Assembly: GCA_025331435.1 (NCBI GenBank)
Contig: JAIWNI010000071.1
Coordinates: 62,001-126,000, forward strand
From: Choanephora cucurbitarum
Lineage: Eukaryota; Mucoromycota; Mucoromycetes; Mucorales; Choanephoraceae
Length of the DNA: 64,000 bases
Direction of reading: 5' to 3'
The position numbers were made by a program, and so were the translations under genes. Shown here piece after piece: positions 1 to 13,267 of this stretch (the stretch's first letter is position 1; each line of letters opens with the position of its first letter). Below the pieces are notes generated by a model, which was given only the letters and a program-made list of their open reading frames with translations, was not told the DNA's origin and searched no databases.

Positions 1-3000
1 CTTGTTGCCGAACCAAATTAGGCACAAGTCGAAGCATTTTGCGTGCCACATCGTGTTTTGTATATAGTCGCAAACTCTCGACACGAGGATCTACAGTTGA
101 TTCATCTGCCTGCTTCAAATGACTGCCAATTTCTCTAGGAAACTGTCGTTTAAAACTGAAAATCTTATACACGAAAGCAGATGTCTGTTTACTGAAGAAG
201 GCACGAGCGGCTTGAGGCAAATATTCTTCGATGTTCCATCTCTTAGTCACCATTGGTTGGCCTTGGTTTGAAGTACGTGAGACCATGACACCTGCATAAT
301 TCTTTTCGTCCATCCAAAGCAAAACATCCCAATAGAGCAACGGCTTAAGATCAAGAACCTCAAATACTTGTTTGCGCTGAACAGAGCGATAAAGGTATTC
401 GAAATAAGGCAATGCACTTTCGAGTGTTTCTTTGTTAGTGGTCAAAATCACTTTGTGAAAATTGGCAAATACAATTTTCGCACCCAATCGCTTAAATTCA
501 GCAACAAGTTGCATAAACACCTTCTTCATCATGCTGTGAACTAAAGTGTAAAGAGAGGGATCATACATATAAGAACCAGGGCTTAGTAGCCATCGATGCA
601 ATGTATCAATTAAGTGCTCGCCAAAACGATTGGATCGGTCTGTCATAGCTTGATGAAACCACTGTTGGACCACTGAACGAAGCATAGCAAAGGTTTTTGT
701 AGAAATCATACCTTCACCGTAGATGATAGGATTATTGGCATTACCATTTGTGTAATCATCTAAAGTGTGACTAATAGCATCAAAACCACCCATACCGACA
801 GTCCCTTCAAGTTCATTGACGACATTTGCTTCCATAAGTGTATTAAGACAAAGACGAACCACATCAATCTCGACACAAACGGTTTCATAAGCGCCAGGAT
901 AACTTAGCTCGGTGTTGACGGTTTCATTTAGCATACCTAAGCTTTCGTCCTCCTCACGTCCACCCAGATCTGGCAAGGAGCTAGCAGACCACCAAAGAAC
1001 CATATCGTTCTGTATAAGCTTGCGAGCAAACATAATATCTGCCATAAATAAATGGGGATCGTCTGAGATGTTACAGAATGGAATATTAGCATAGCGAGCC
1101 TGTGCGATCTTTTCATCGATCCAGGTGCCCAGTTCCGCATAGTGCTTGATCATACGATTAACAGTCGGTTGTACCCAAGTAAGAGCATCAAAGTGGTTGT
1201 CTTCTTGTAATGAAGGTATACGTACATAGGGTAAAGAGGATATAATGCGTGCGTGCTGCATCAGATGAGCAGAAGAACGAGGTGAGTTGATAGCCAAAAT
1301 AGTTTTGCCTCGCTTTTTATCAAGGTAATCAGTGAGGATCTTGTTTATGGCACTTAGCGCTTCTGCTTCAGTATTGCGGTAATCTGTCTCAAATTCTATT
1401 GAGTCAGAGAGTTTAATTGTGTCACTAAACGAGTGTCCCGATTGCAAAAGGGCTTGGTATTTCTCTCTGTATAGACGACTAATGTTAGGTACTTGTTGGT
1501 TTTTTTTAGACAAACCAACAATGAAAACGTAGGATGTGGGGAGTGTGGAACCAACAAGAGCAAAGAAATGACGGTTGTCAGAATGTGCGTGGAAAAGATA
1601 CAGATAGTTGAATGCCCCAGGATTACTAATGTAATTTTTAGACAAATCTGTGCGTTGCATCAAATCATACAGGTTGAATTGATCGTCAATACGTCGGTTA
1701 GCTGAGCTGTTGGTCCTATCAAATTGACATGTTGCACCTAGTTGTAGAATGGCTCTGATCAGAAGCGGTACTTGTGTCTCATATACACCTTCTGTTGTAG
1801 GATGATTAAAGATGTTCATAAACTTTTTCATTTCATCTCGATAAGTCGTTTCAGGCATACTCATCTGATAGAGGTAAAGAGAGGGGTGGGATCGAGGTAG
1901 GGTACGCATACACTTAATCATCTGACAGTTGGGGCGCTCTTCAATAACAGAACTAGGGTTCTCTTGCTTACTGTTGAGATAGAAGATTCTGGGAACAGTT
2001 AAGCGTATATTGAACATCTGACCCTGTACTATGATCCACATGCGATATTCACCAGGAATTTCTGTTTCTGCAATTTGAAGCACCTCCCATGGTGCTGTAA
2101 CAAGAGAGCCTGTTTGCTTGCGGAAGAAGCTACCCACACCATCTCTACTCTGTGCACTAATCGTATTTGTAGTACCAGCCTGTCGGTTATATTGACGAAT
2201 CAATCGCTGTCGCTTCCATTTGCGCTTTTGGAATTCCAGCCATGCAGGATAATCCTCGTGCCAATCAGGCATGTTTTCCTGTAAGTCCTCAGGAGGCAAA
2301 GGTGCATTGGCATCAAATACAGGCCCCGTGCTTTTACGTTTTGTTACAATGCTTCGCTTAGGCAAAACTCCGTTCAATTTCGAGTTGGAAGCACCTATAT
2401 CTTCGATGTCGTCAACCTCCATGCGGTCATCAATTACTAGCTTGTCAGTCTTGGAGAACATATCTGTGATACGATGCTGTTTGAACTTGTCGTCTTTAGC
2501 AGCTACACGCTTAAACAACCAATCTGGATGTCGAACACGAGGTACAGGATTTCTCACTTTTTGCATAGCAGCAGGAATGGTGATGAGCTTTTGAATGACA
2601 GAGCCAAAACGCTCAAGATAATAGTCCCAATCAAGGATGTCACGGATATCAAATGTGTTCAGTGAATTATCTCGAAGCCATTTTCTCAGAAAATGCTTTC
2701 TGACAGTAGGCTCGGCTTGGAAAATGGCTACAGGAACAGCACGCTCGGATACTGGGATGTTATATGGGCGAGCAGAAATAATAAACTTACAAGCCAAACC
2801 TTTGTCCTTAATCATTTGATCGCCTAAAAATTCGGCAAGACGTCTGGCCGTACTGATAGCAGTTGATTTCTGAGAACCATACTCTTCTAATGTCTTGGAC
2901 ATACTACGGTTTTCTGAAATTAAATCAAACAGCTCATCATCTGTCAAATTGACTGCTTTGCTATACAAAACGTCAAGCCACCTATCAGCAACATGTGCCA

Positions 3001-6000
3001 CTGCAGTATAACATTCTTCAAGCGTTTTCCCTTCCAGAAACACTTTGAAAATTTCAGATTGGAAGATCTTAATCAACTTGAGTTCACCACGACGCTTGAC
3101 TTCAAAACCTTTTAGTTCAGCAAGGGAACCATTCTCGTTAAATACAGCATAACGCTTTTTGAGCAGCTTGTCTTCAGCAGTAGAAGAAGGTAAGATCATT
3201 GCACGGTAAGGGCCATCAATTTCAAAGAAAATACTGTTTTCTTTGCTGACGCTGTATTCAAATGTCTCAGGGTTTTCCAAACGCTGATATTGATCGTTTG
3301 TAAACTGAGCGTGAACCAAGTGATTCAACATGGTACATGGGTAATCGATGCGGAAAGATTTGCCATTAGCCAATTTGAACGTAAACTGTTCAGGAAAGCT
3401 TTTGGGCAAAATACACCAAATACCATCAGTATCCAGTTCAAGAGGACGACCAATACGCTCTACTAGTTTACGGGCCATCTGAATAATATTGGAACCAGTT
3501 AGACAAACAATACCAGCCATTTCGAGAGAATGCCATCGGGCACCTTTACGCATGACATAACCATAAAAGGAGTTAAGAATACACTTGTGGGCCAACTGAA
3601 GTGAATCATACAAGACAATCATATTTTTGGCTTCAGCAATTTTAGTCGCAGATCCATCTTTGAAGGCGCTGTCAAGCTTGCCTTTCCATGTCTTGTGGAG
3701 GCCCTTATACTCATAACGACGATCACGGAAAGCACGTACAGTTTCGATATAGAATGGGTTCTCTCGTTGACAAATGATAGATTCACGTTCGACCATTTTA
3801 GTTTCGCGCACTTTCTTATAAACTTTTCTGCTGTAATCTGAGAGACGTGAACGAAGCAAAGAAGACCTTTCTGATTCCGATAGAGCATTCCAATTACGAG
3901 GTGGTCCATTTGCTGTTCTCGCTGGGAATGTTTCTAAACTGAGTTGATTTTCGATCATTCTGTATTCGTTTCTCTTTGCTGGATAATATTCGCCACGCCA
4001 AAGCCATTTCATGCGTCGGTCACATGTCTTATCACTCACATTGAATTCACAAGTAGCACAAACGGATTCATCAATCATAGCATCTGGTTGGAGACGGTTT
4101 GTCAAAATAATGTTAGGATACATGGCTGCTACATCCAAGTGATAGATTAAAGGAGGTTCTTGTCGAATAGGCTTGTCTCTGAGCGCTTCTAACTTTTCGC
4201 GAATTGATGCTTTAATCTCCTCGTAATTGACTATATCATCTAAGTTCTTTTTCTCTTCAACTTGAATAGTAAATTTCAAAGCATCGTCTAGCTGATCTAT
4301 TAACTAGTTTCATTTACATCAGCAAGAAAAGCAACACTAATAGCAAGCTGTATCTTATTTACCTCCTGTGCAGCCGATGGATCCAATTTGAAGTCACTAT
4401 TGATATCGCTTCTAAACACACCGGCTTCTAAGGCTTCTACATGTCCACCAACATAAGTCTCACTTTCTACCAGGTGTCCTTCATAAAACATTTCTTTCTC
4501 ATCCACATGCTTATTAGGCATAATTACATTTACTTTGTATGCTTCCACCTATGGTATGGAAGAAGACAAGAATGTTGAGAACACCTATCGCTTTGCACTA
4601 CTTTTGCTATTTGACTTACCATCAACAATAACTCACAGAGTGTGCCTGTGCCTTTTCGAAGCACTTCATCAGGTATAAGAGGAAGAATATTACACAGAGA
4701 GAAAATAAATGGATGCACATATTTCATGTATAGATAATAGGTAGCTACAGCATCTGATACTGAATATTGTGCTAGAACTTGTGGTTGTTCAGAAGCAAAT
4801 CTTGTCATGTCTTCAGGATCAAGTTCCATCGGGTTATAGCCCAATTTTGACGTAGTGACAGATTTAAGACCCTGACTACCCTGCGGTAAATAGGAATCAC
4901 GTTTCACCCAACGGAAAGCATCCATGTGCGTTGCGTGCTTACATTTGTATTCATCCTCTTCATCTCTGTAAACACCGATCTCCTGAAACATATCGATACC
5001 GTGTGCTTTTGCTCGTCCTTCTACGAAAGGCCAATCGAAAAAGTCACCGTTATAAGTAACAAAGATGGTAGGTCTAGCTTCTTGAATATGCTCAAAAAAT
5101 CGTCTCAAGACAGCCTCTTCATCCTCTTCGTTAAAAATCGTAAAAGGTCCCTCAAATTCAGGCTTAGGTGTGTAATCAAAATCTTCAATATCCTGACTGA
5201 CAATCTCTCTGTTGGTGATCAAATAGCCCTAATCAATATGTATTTAGGTTCCTGTTTTCTATGATAGTTTTGCACACTGTCTTACTCTTCCATCAATCAT
5301 GTAAGAAATCATCATAATAGAATCAATTGTCACATCAGGAAACTTTAAAGGTAATTTTGTTGTTTCGATATCAAAAGCTAAAATGGTTGGCTCTGGTCGA
5401 TGTACAAGGTCAGGTCGGCGAGAAAGACTCACAGTACCGTTAGATGCTGCTTTTGCTGTATACCATAAACCGACACGGATGTCTAACAGAAAGTCGCTTA
5501 ATTTGGTATACGACGCCTTCTTGTGCTTTGACAGAGCTTACCTAGATCAATTGCCACACGGACATAATAAGGAATGTCATATTCTCTTATGTCTGTAATG
5601 TTGTTTAATGTCTCATCTGGATTTCTTCGAGAAGACATAGCAGCTAAATGTGAATGTTGATCGTAGCCTATATGGTTGGTGGCGCTAATACACTGTGTGA
5701 ATACCACAAAAAAAAAAGATAAAGTCAAAGACTTACTTAATCACTTCTACATATGTATCAACTGTATTGACTTTCTCTTGGTTTTTTTTCGCTATAGGCA
5801 GTAGAATCTTTCTGACAGAGTAAAGATCGGATTGATTTCGAAAGGTGAGTTGAATGTAAGTACGGGTATTACCAATTAAATGGTTTGGCTATATTTTTCA
5901 AGAAAAAAATAAGTAAACTGGGTTCATCATAAGTTTATGCACGTACCTGTTTCAAGTCTTCTTTCTTTACTCGCTTGATCTTCTCGATAACATCTTCAAA

Positions 6001-6569
6001 CCTTCGATTTAAATAGTCTTCGACTTCGCTCTCTGTACCAGGCTATTGTAGGTGTTGAATCGAGCTAAATTAAACGTCTCGCCAAACATCTGCTTTCAAG
6101 GTACTTACTTTGCAGCCGATGCAAAAGTACGGACTATATGTTAAAGTGGTTTTGAAAGTCTCGCCGTTGTCGTTAATAAAATAAAAGTCAACACCTGATC
6201 TGCCTGATGGCCAGTCTGAATCACGAACAAGCGTCTATTCATTGAGATATAAGCAAAAAAAAAACAAAGCAAAACAAAAGGTCTAGTTTAAACGGCTCTT
6301 CTGCTTACCTCATGCATATTAAGTAACCAACCAAGTCTTTCAGAACCTTCTTGATATCTTTCAAAGCCGAATCTTGTTTGAAGTGCGTCTAGTGCTGCTA
6401 ATTCGTCAAAGCGCTGATCTATGTTTGAGGCTTCATTGTTTAGTGAATGAGTGGGTAGACCATATTGCTGAAAGGAAGTAGTAGCTCGAGTCGATCCCAA
6501 AAATGGACCACCTTTGCCTCTTTGAAATTTTGTCGAGGATGAGACACCAAATTCAGGCCTCGTGGTCAT
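1..6569 (-). CDS. POL2: DNA polymerase epsilon catalytic subunit (partial, 3' end beyond the window)
   Basis: Catalytic subunit of the leading-strand replicase. Model exons: 6569-6309, 6234-6109, 6042-5947, 5888-5737, 5684-5542, 5482-5286, 5228-4620, 4548-4363 and 4303-1 (still open), about 2024 residues of a family that is usually about 2200-2300. All junctions are GT-AG and in phase. The 3'-5' exonuclease motifs are visible: FDIETTKLP (Exo I, near 5375), NGDFFDWPF (Exo II) and [11 protein letters not shown] (Exo III). The polymerase motifs follow: [17 protein letters not shown] (motif A), [11 protein letters not shown] (motif B) and LDTDGIW (motif C). The run from about 2450 to base 1 is the degenerate C-terminal polymerase-like half; the terminal zinc modules lie off the edge. 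The start MTTRPEFG at 6569 gives a typical N-terminus. The divergent promoter has two MluI-type boxes. No break was seen. Confidence 0.97.
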
Positions 6570-6636
6570 ATTCGAGCGTATAAATAGATTGATGAAAAAA
6601 GAAGGGATGAAATTCAAGAAAAATCAGAAAAGTAGA

Positions 6637-6671
6637 ACGCGTATCATTATCAATTTCGCGTTTTCACGCGT
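6637..6671. promoter_or_regulatory. Paired ACGCGT (MCB/MBF-type) boxes with a TTTCGCG element
   Basis: ACGCGT occurs at 6637-6642 and 6666-6671, with TTTCGCG at about 6654-6660 between them. They sit 68-102 bases upstream of the POL2 start, in the 281-base spacer shared with PUF6. ACGCGT is the MluI cell-cycle box that drives G1/S genes in ascomycete yeasts, and TTTCGCG resembles an E2F site. A role in S-phase control of POL2 is inferred. Confidence 0.6.
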
Positions 6672-6850
6672 TTCTTGTCTAAGCATTTCTCCAATGGATT
6701 TTGAGGGACCAAATAGAAGTGGCTTGAGCGTGACCATTTTCCTTGCTTCATTTTCGAGCATCACCGAGACTAAATGACATTGGATTTTTTTTCTTTCTCT
6801 CTCTCTTTTTTTTTCTTTTGTACCTACATAAACCTTTCCATTAGTACATC

Positions 6851-8695
6851 ATGTCTGAAATAGGTGAAAAAAGAGCTGGCAACTTCGAACAGAATGCCAA
6901 CAAAAAGTCAAAAGTTGGTTAGTGAAAAAGAGGGATTATGTTTATAACGAGAAGAACATCTTGTCACTAACATCTTGTCATAGAGTCTCGTAATGAACAA
7001 AGAAACGTTCGATTGGAGCGCAAGTCACACGACAAAAACTTTGAAATGATTTCTCATGCCAAAAAGGTTTGGGAACAACTTCGTCGTGGTGATATCGGTC
7101 GTGATGAACAAAAGAACTTGATGAACAAGATTATGGGTATTATCGGCGGCAAAGTTCAAGATGTATGCATTTAAACAAAACAAGAGCACAAATACAACTT
7201 TTGACTTCTTTGTTTCTTTAGGTCATTTTCAAGCACGACGCCTCACGTATTATCCAAACCTGTCTCAAGAAGGGTAATGCTGAACAGCGAAATCAAATTG
7301 CCGAAGAACTTAGAGGTCGATATGTCGAGCTTTCCAAGTCTATGTACGGTAAATTTATTGTGATGAAGGCTATTGAATACTGGTATGTGTTTAGTTTTTT
7401 TTAGTGAGAAGAGAAAGTGCAGCATAATGAATTTATTTTATAGTCATAAGCAAAGAGATACCATCTTGGAAGAATTCAGAAACAATGTCAGAAAGCTAAT
7501 TCGTCACAAGGAAGCATCTACAGTCATCGAAACCTTTTATGCTCAGTTTTCTAACGCCACTCAAAGACATGAATTGCTTGCCGAGTTTTATGGTCCCGAA
7601 ATGACCTTGTTCCGACGTGGAGGAGGGGCTAAGACATTAGATGACTTGTTAGCTGCTTTCCCTGACAAGAAGGATGCCGTTCTCAGACACATGTCAGAAA
7701 CTCTGCAAGGCTGCTTGGACAAGGGTACCATTGTCAACAGTATTGTTCACAAAGCGCTCTATCAATATATGTCATTAGCTGATGAGAAAGGACGTGAAGA
7801 AATGATGGGTCATCTTAAGGACTCACTTCAAGATATTGTACACACCCGTGAAGGTGCATGGGTTGCCATGATCTGTTTATCTATTGCTTCACCTAAAGAC
7901 CGTAAAAATATCATTAAGGCCTTCAAACCTTTCTTGGTTAAAATGGCTCAAGATGAATATGGTTACCTTGTCTTGCTTCGGTTGTTAGATGTAACTGATG
8001 ATACCGTTTTGATTTCAAAGGCTGTAGTTGGCGAATTAAGTAAGAGTGCTAAGGACTTATTTGCTGACAAATTTGGTCGTCGCGTCTTCTTGTATATCCT
8101 GGCTGGCCGTAATACTAGATACCTCTCTCCTGAAACTGTTCAACTCTTAAAAGAGGGTGACGAAATCAGAGTCAGCAAGAAAGATCCCGAAGCCAGAGCA
8201 CAGGAAGTTTTGAATGCTTGTTCACCTCAACTCATACAACTAGTTGCCGAAAACGCACCTATTTTGATGAGAGAAAAGCTTTCTTCACAAGTAGTTCAAG
8301 AAATTATGCTTCATGCTACCGGTGACAAATCAGCTGCCATTGATGCCATTTTGGCTTTAGCTGGTGAAAACATTGAAAAGGAAAACCATATTATCGAAGA
8401 CCGTTTTGGTAACAGAATTATCAAGGCCATGATTAAGGCTGACTCTGCGGAAAGCGATAATGACAAGGCTGTTGAACCTCTTGCTTTTGCTCCTAAACTT
8501 CTTAAGGTGATCAAGCCTCATCTTGGACATTTTGCTGTCAACCATGGTAGCTACATTGTTCTTGCACTTGCTGAAGAACCCTCTACAGAGAAAGAAGTTA
8601 AGAAGGAGCTTAAATCTCACAAGAAGGCTATTAAGGCTGCTGCTGATTCTAACTCTGGATCCAAGTTGTTATTAGAAGCTATTTCTAGCAATTAA
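6851..8695 (+). CDS. PUF6: Pumilio-family ribosome-biogenesis protein (Puf6/PUM3)
   Basis: 552-residue product from exons 6851-6917, 6984-7162, 7222-7382 and 7444-8695; all phases agree. The basic N-terminus is followed by repeated Puf-type helical units, for example KHDASRIIQTCLKKG, YGKFIVMKAIEYC, DEYGYLVLLRLLD and DRFGNRIIKAMIKAD. The C-terminal part matches the CPL (Penguin-like) domain region. Puf6/PUM3 proteins are nucleolar, bind RNA/DNA without strict sequence preference, and act in 60S assembly; in yeast Puf6 also represses ASH1 mRNA. The gene diverges from POL2 and converges with glycerol kinase. The long final exon has an uninterrupted frame, and the length suits the family (about 600 residues). 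Confidence 0.92.
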
Positions 8696-9039
8696 ATGAC
8701 ATGCTTGTATCATTAACAATTTATTTTAGAATCACGTTGTCATAACATCCCACTTTTTGCATACACTTATTCCTATCTATATATGCAATAATTTGTACAT
8801 TCTTTTCTTCTTCATTTCATAATAAACGATACTCATTCAATTCTACAAAAAAAAAAAGGACGTAGAGCAAGGAAATAAAACATGAATTAATACGAATATA
8901 TACGTTGTTTTAGGAACTTGTTAGAGTAGGTGTATCATTCATATGAATATGTAAGAGATAGAAAAGGAATTAAGGATGTTATCGTCTCAAACGAATTAAA
9001 CATTAAATAAAACATGTAAGCTCTTAGCTTGAAAGTGTC
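8696..9039. other. Convergent 3' spacer between PUF6 and glycerol kinase
   Basis: 344 bases between the two stop codons. It holds an AATAAA-like hexamer at about 8820-8826 on the plus strand, suitable for PUF6 polyadenylation, followed by an A-run near 8847. No ORF or RNA gene was seen. Confidence 0.6.
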
Positions 9040-10856
9040 TTACACTATCCGATCAGCAGGCGTGTAGACGTCAGTCCATCCAAGACTTCTTTGAACTGCT
9101 TCTTCCCATTGCTTATATTTTCGTTCACGTCCTATACGTAGATGGATGTTAGAATTTCAAAGTTCCAAACAACGAACTCGAAATACCAGTTACCTTCATC
9201 ATCCCACTTTGCATTGAACGCGTCCTCTCTGTCAATTGACCCTTTCTTGATATCATCCAAGTTCTTCCATATACCTGCTGCATAACCTGCTGCATATGCA
9301 GCACCTAATGCACTTGTGTCGCGCATACCTGGTCGAACAACAGGAATGCCCAAAACATCTGCTTGAATCTGCATACACTGATCCGAATTTGACATACCAC
9401 CATCAGCTTTTAACAGTCTAAGTGGCACATCACCGTCCGCTTTCATAGCTTCTAAAATAGCACGAGTAGAAAAGCAGACAGCTTCCAGAGTTGCTCTTGC
9501 AATATGATGCTTGTTTGTATATTGAGTCAAACCAACAAGTGTACCTCTAGCATCATCTCGCCAATAAGGTGAAAATAGACCTGAAAAGGCAGTAACAAAG
9601 AAAACACCACCCGTTGACTTCACCTTGGCTGCCAATTTATCTATGTCATCTGAAGTTTTGATTATCTCCATGTTATCTCGAAGCCATTTGACAGCTGCAC
9701 CGGCAACACTAATCGAGCCTTCTAGTGCATAAGAGACAGGCCCATCGGCCCCAAACTGATAGCCTACGGTAGATAGCAATCCATTGGATGAAATCACAGG
9801 CGCTTCTCCCACATTCATCAATAGAAAAGCACCTGTACCATAAGTGTTCTTTGCCTCACCAGGATCAAAGCATTTTTGTCCTACTAAAGCAGCCTGCTGA
9901 TCGCCAAGACAACCCATAATAGGCACACCCTCCAAGGGTCCCCAATGCATGTTTCCATAATTTTCTGCCGAAGAAACAATGGTAGGAAGCATATGTGATG
10001 GAATACCGAAGAAATCTAAAAGACGTTGATCCCATTTGCGCGACTTCAAATTCATGAACATTGTACGACTTGCGTTTGTTACATCGGTAATGTGCTTTCC
10101 ACCTTGAATACCACCTGTCAAATTCTATTCCATGCAATTTTGTATCAAAATCAACATTGCTTTCTGTCTTCCTCAAGATCACACCAAAGAATGTCTGTTT
10201 GACATTAACCACTTACCCAAATCAGCCATGTATCAACTGTACCAAATAAGGCACGTTCCTTTTCTACTGCATGAGCAACTTTAGGCACCCTATCTATTAA
10301 CCAACGCAACTTAACAGCTGAAAAATAGTTATGGAGAGGTAGACCACAGATCTCTTGAATATTCAGGCTGTGCTGCTTTTCTGCTAGCTCTTTCACAAGA
10401 TTATCTGTGCGTGTATCTCCCCAAACAATTGCATTATAAAGAGGCTCTCCGGTCTTACGATCCCAAACTAATGTAGTCTCTCGTTGATTGCAAATGCCGA
10501 CCGCTATTATATAGGAGAAGGGAGGGTTTGTCATATGTCGTCCTATCTAAAGTTTAACTTCATACCTTTCAAGTCATTAAGGTCATGACCCATCATTCCT
10601 AGTTTTCTAACTGCTTCATCAGCACAACGAATAACCGAATCCAGCAAGTCATAAGGATCATGCTCAATCCATCTGTATGGGCAAGGTTAGTTAAAACATA
10701 ACCATATATACATAAACATTGATGTAACTACCCTGGACGTGGATAAATTTGGTCGAATTCAAGCTGATGTGACGTGACTAAGTTACCCGTATCATCGAAG
10801 ATAAGAAATCTAGTAGAAGTAGTTCCTTGGTCAATAGCTCCAATATAAGTAGGCAT
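9040..10856 (-). CDS. GUT1: Glycerol kinase
   Basis: Phosphorylates glycerol to glycerol-3-phosphate with ATP, the entry step of cytosolic glycerol use. The 513-residue model has exons 10856-10732, 10672-10566, 10503-10217, 10124-9194 and 9131-9040. It starts [17 protein letters not shown], the FGGY-kinase phosphate loop. Then come [13 protein letters not shown], the hinge sequence WLIWNLTGG, and the second FGGY region with [28 protein letters not shown] and [12 protein letters not shown]. The length matches GlpK/Gut1 (about 500-520, without the N-terminal extension of S. cerevisiae Gut1). It converges on PUF6. No lesions were seen. Confidence 0.96.
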
Positions 10857-12847
10857 AGTTAATGTAACAAAAGTAGGAAAAAAGTTAAAAAAAGTGGGGG
10901 GAGGACGAGAAAGAAAAAAGACAAAGAAGCACAAAGTGAAATAAAAGGAAAAAAATGTAAAAGGATAAGATCATATTTACTTTCAGCAAGCACAGACAGG
11001 CATTTGCCTTTTACAATTTTTCGCGCTTCCCTTGGCAGTCACGTTAATGTGGACAGAAGCGGATCTTCATGTCGTTGCTTTGTTTCAAGCAGCAGATAAT
11101 GAGATTTAATCAGATAAAGCCATCTCCCGGTTTGTGTATGCAAGGTATAGCTTACATAATTTAAACGCCGCTTTTTTCCGTTTGTTGCAACAGAATCTGA
11201 ATTTACCTGACAACTTGTTTTCTTGACCCTTCAAACCAAAATGGGAGGAGGGATATTGTTTTCTTCTGATTTAATAAGAGGCAGAAGATTATCTATTTAT
11301 TGAGGATGTAGATTTAATAGCTTTGTAGGTCTTGTATGGCAATACTTGCGATATGCAGCACCATACCATCTAGTAAGGTTATTAGATAGTACAATTGATC
11401 CAATCGATATGTATAAGGTGGCTATTGATTTTGCATTAGCGCTTTGGATAGGTAAATGTCCCATTATCTCGTGTTGATTTGCATTTTGATAGAACATTCT
11501 TTATAATTCTATAATGCTTTGCAACATTTATCTGTTCGGACAGCGGTTTTATGGTTTGGAAGAACTACTGAATTTGAAAAGAGTACTAACCATTACAGAC
11601 ATTCCGATGTGTAACATGTACTCCCATTAGCAACAGTCTTAACAAATTTTATGGCTCAATGTCTGTTGGTACGAAATGATGATGATGCAGTAGATGCTTT
11701 TTCAATTATGAAACATCAATCAAGAGGGCCAACAAAGATATGTGAACATCTTTCTGCATCTACTCGCTCGTGTTGATCAATGATGCGCTCAATCCGGTTA
11801 TTCTAATTACATCTTCAAATGGTTGACGATAGCAAAACATACATTTTTGTTTTCTTATTCCGCATCCTTCTTGCCACATCCCATTGTTTTTAAAGAAATG
11901 TTCAAGCTTGAATCAGAATAAACAAAGCAATCATGGGCAGTCTCAAATCATCAGATATGATTAAAGGATGCAAAAATAGGTATTACATATGTCATAACTT
12001 GGCTTATTTAATGAAGTCCTTGAATATTCACAAAACCAAAAGTCACCAATAAGAGTCTCTATGAAAGTATAATGGATATAAGTATAGCCAACATGGACAT
12101 AAAACAGATTGCTCATAACAGCGTAATGCTTAAGTAGTCAATCCAGGATTATAGTCAATCAATCAATGCCTTTTCCTGTGCTTTTACTGCTGATTGCTGT
12201 GCTTGAATTAAGTCAATTGGATACTCTGTTTACACTTAGGAGCTGATGTATTCTCATACCGGTTCATTTGTATGCCATGGCTGATAGAAAGAAGAAGAAA
12301 AAGAGAATTAGTTGGAGAGAAAGAAATTTTGTTGTTTACATGAAATAAATAACTGCTCAAAAAGTGCATTTAGTACAAAGCTTTATTCGCGATATTATAA
12401 CAGGAAAAAGATTGCTCAATCAGCGCGTAATTACTTCAAAAGATAACCAATTGCTTTTATTCAAATGCATGAGCGCCACAGATATCGATAAACATGTCTA
12501 TTTGGCACCAAATTACGAACTCCCAAGTATATGTTTCTAGACAAGATGGTAGCAGCATACAGCAAGTGTATATAAAATGATTTTTTGTGCTTCGAAGTAC
12601 GTAATCTATAGATTTCTGCACAGATACAAAGACAAAAGCTACGAGTTGTTTCAAGAATTCTCAAAAACCATGTCAACTGCATCTAACAGATGCATCCCAG
12701 TGTATATATCAAACAATTTTTTATTTATCGTTTGCAATAAAATTACAACCAAATTCAAAAGCATAAGGGGAGGATGGAAAGTAAATGGACAGAGAGAGAG
12801 AAAATAAAAGGTAAGGGAGAGGGGGACGAAAAGAAGAATTACAATGC
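10857..12847. other. Gene-free stretch (1.99 kb)
   Basis: Upstream of glycerol kinase and downstream of the orphan at 12848-13267. Only ORFs of about 60-80 codons occur, with no recognisable domains and no consistent splice pattern. No tRNA or repeat was recognised. It probably holds the glycerol kinase promoter. Confidence 0.5.
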
Positions 12848-13267
12848 TTACTCAATACGTTCATCAGCAGTATGATCGCGACTTTTACGTCCCACACGAG
12901 ATACTCTAGGCTTGCGACCGCCGTGAATACCGCGATACAGTTGTTCTCCCCAATCAAAGCATTCCTTACATGCCACTTGCTTGTGAGCCATACAGCCAGG
13001 CTTGCCTTTAGCTATGCGTGTCCATTTGTGGGCAACGGAGAAGGGTTCACGATCATCACCCTTCCATTTATTGGTATATTCTTCTTCAGTAAGCTTTTCA
13101 TGAAGCATGTCTTCAACCATCATATTGTTAGTAGAACGATTGTCAGTGGGGCATTTAGAACAGACTTCAAGACCATGACGAGTACAGAAAATAAAACCAT
13201 TGAGAGTCACTGAATAAGAATCAACGGTATTGTTGAAATCTTCTTCGACTGGGTACTGAGAATCCAT
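12848..13267 (-). CDS. Small Cys/His-rich conserved-looking protein, function unknown
   Basis: Single exon, 139 residues from the ATG at 13267; an upstream in-frame ATG at 13303 would add 12 residues. The N-terminal half contains CTRHGLEVCSKCPTDNRSTNN. This C-x2-H-x4-C-x2-C-x2-D pattern resembles the zinc-binding, MYND-like motif of short fungal proteins. A second Cys/His group (CMAHKQVACKECFDWG) lies at about residues 90-108, and the tail is basic. I do not recognise the family with certainty. Zinc binding is inferred from the Cys spacing. Normal codon use and a frame open over the whole length make it a credible gene. Confidence 0.7.
   Translation of the reverse strand: MDSQYPVEEDFNNTVDSYSVTLNGFIFCTRHGLEVCSKCPTDNRSTNNMMVEDMLHEKLTEEEYTNKWKGDDREPFSVAHKWTRIAKGKPGCMAHKQVACKECFDWGEQLYRGIHGGRKPRVSRVGRKSRDHTADERIE

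Noticed and set aside
4926..5264. 112-codon plus-strand ORF inside POL2
   Set aside because: Antisense shadow of the conserved POL2 exonuclease exons.
8311..8620. Minus-strand ORFs of 67 and 87 codons over PUF6
   Set aside because: Antisense shadows of the final PUF6 exon.
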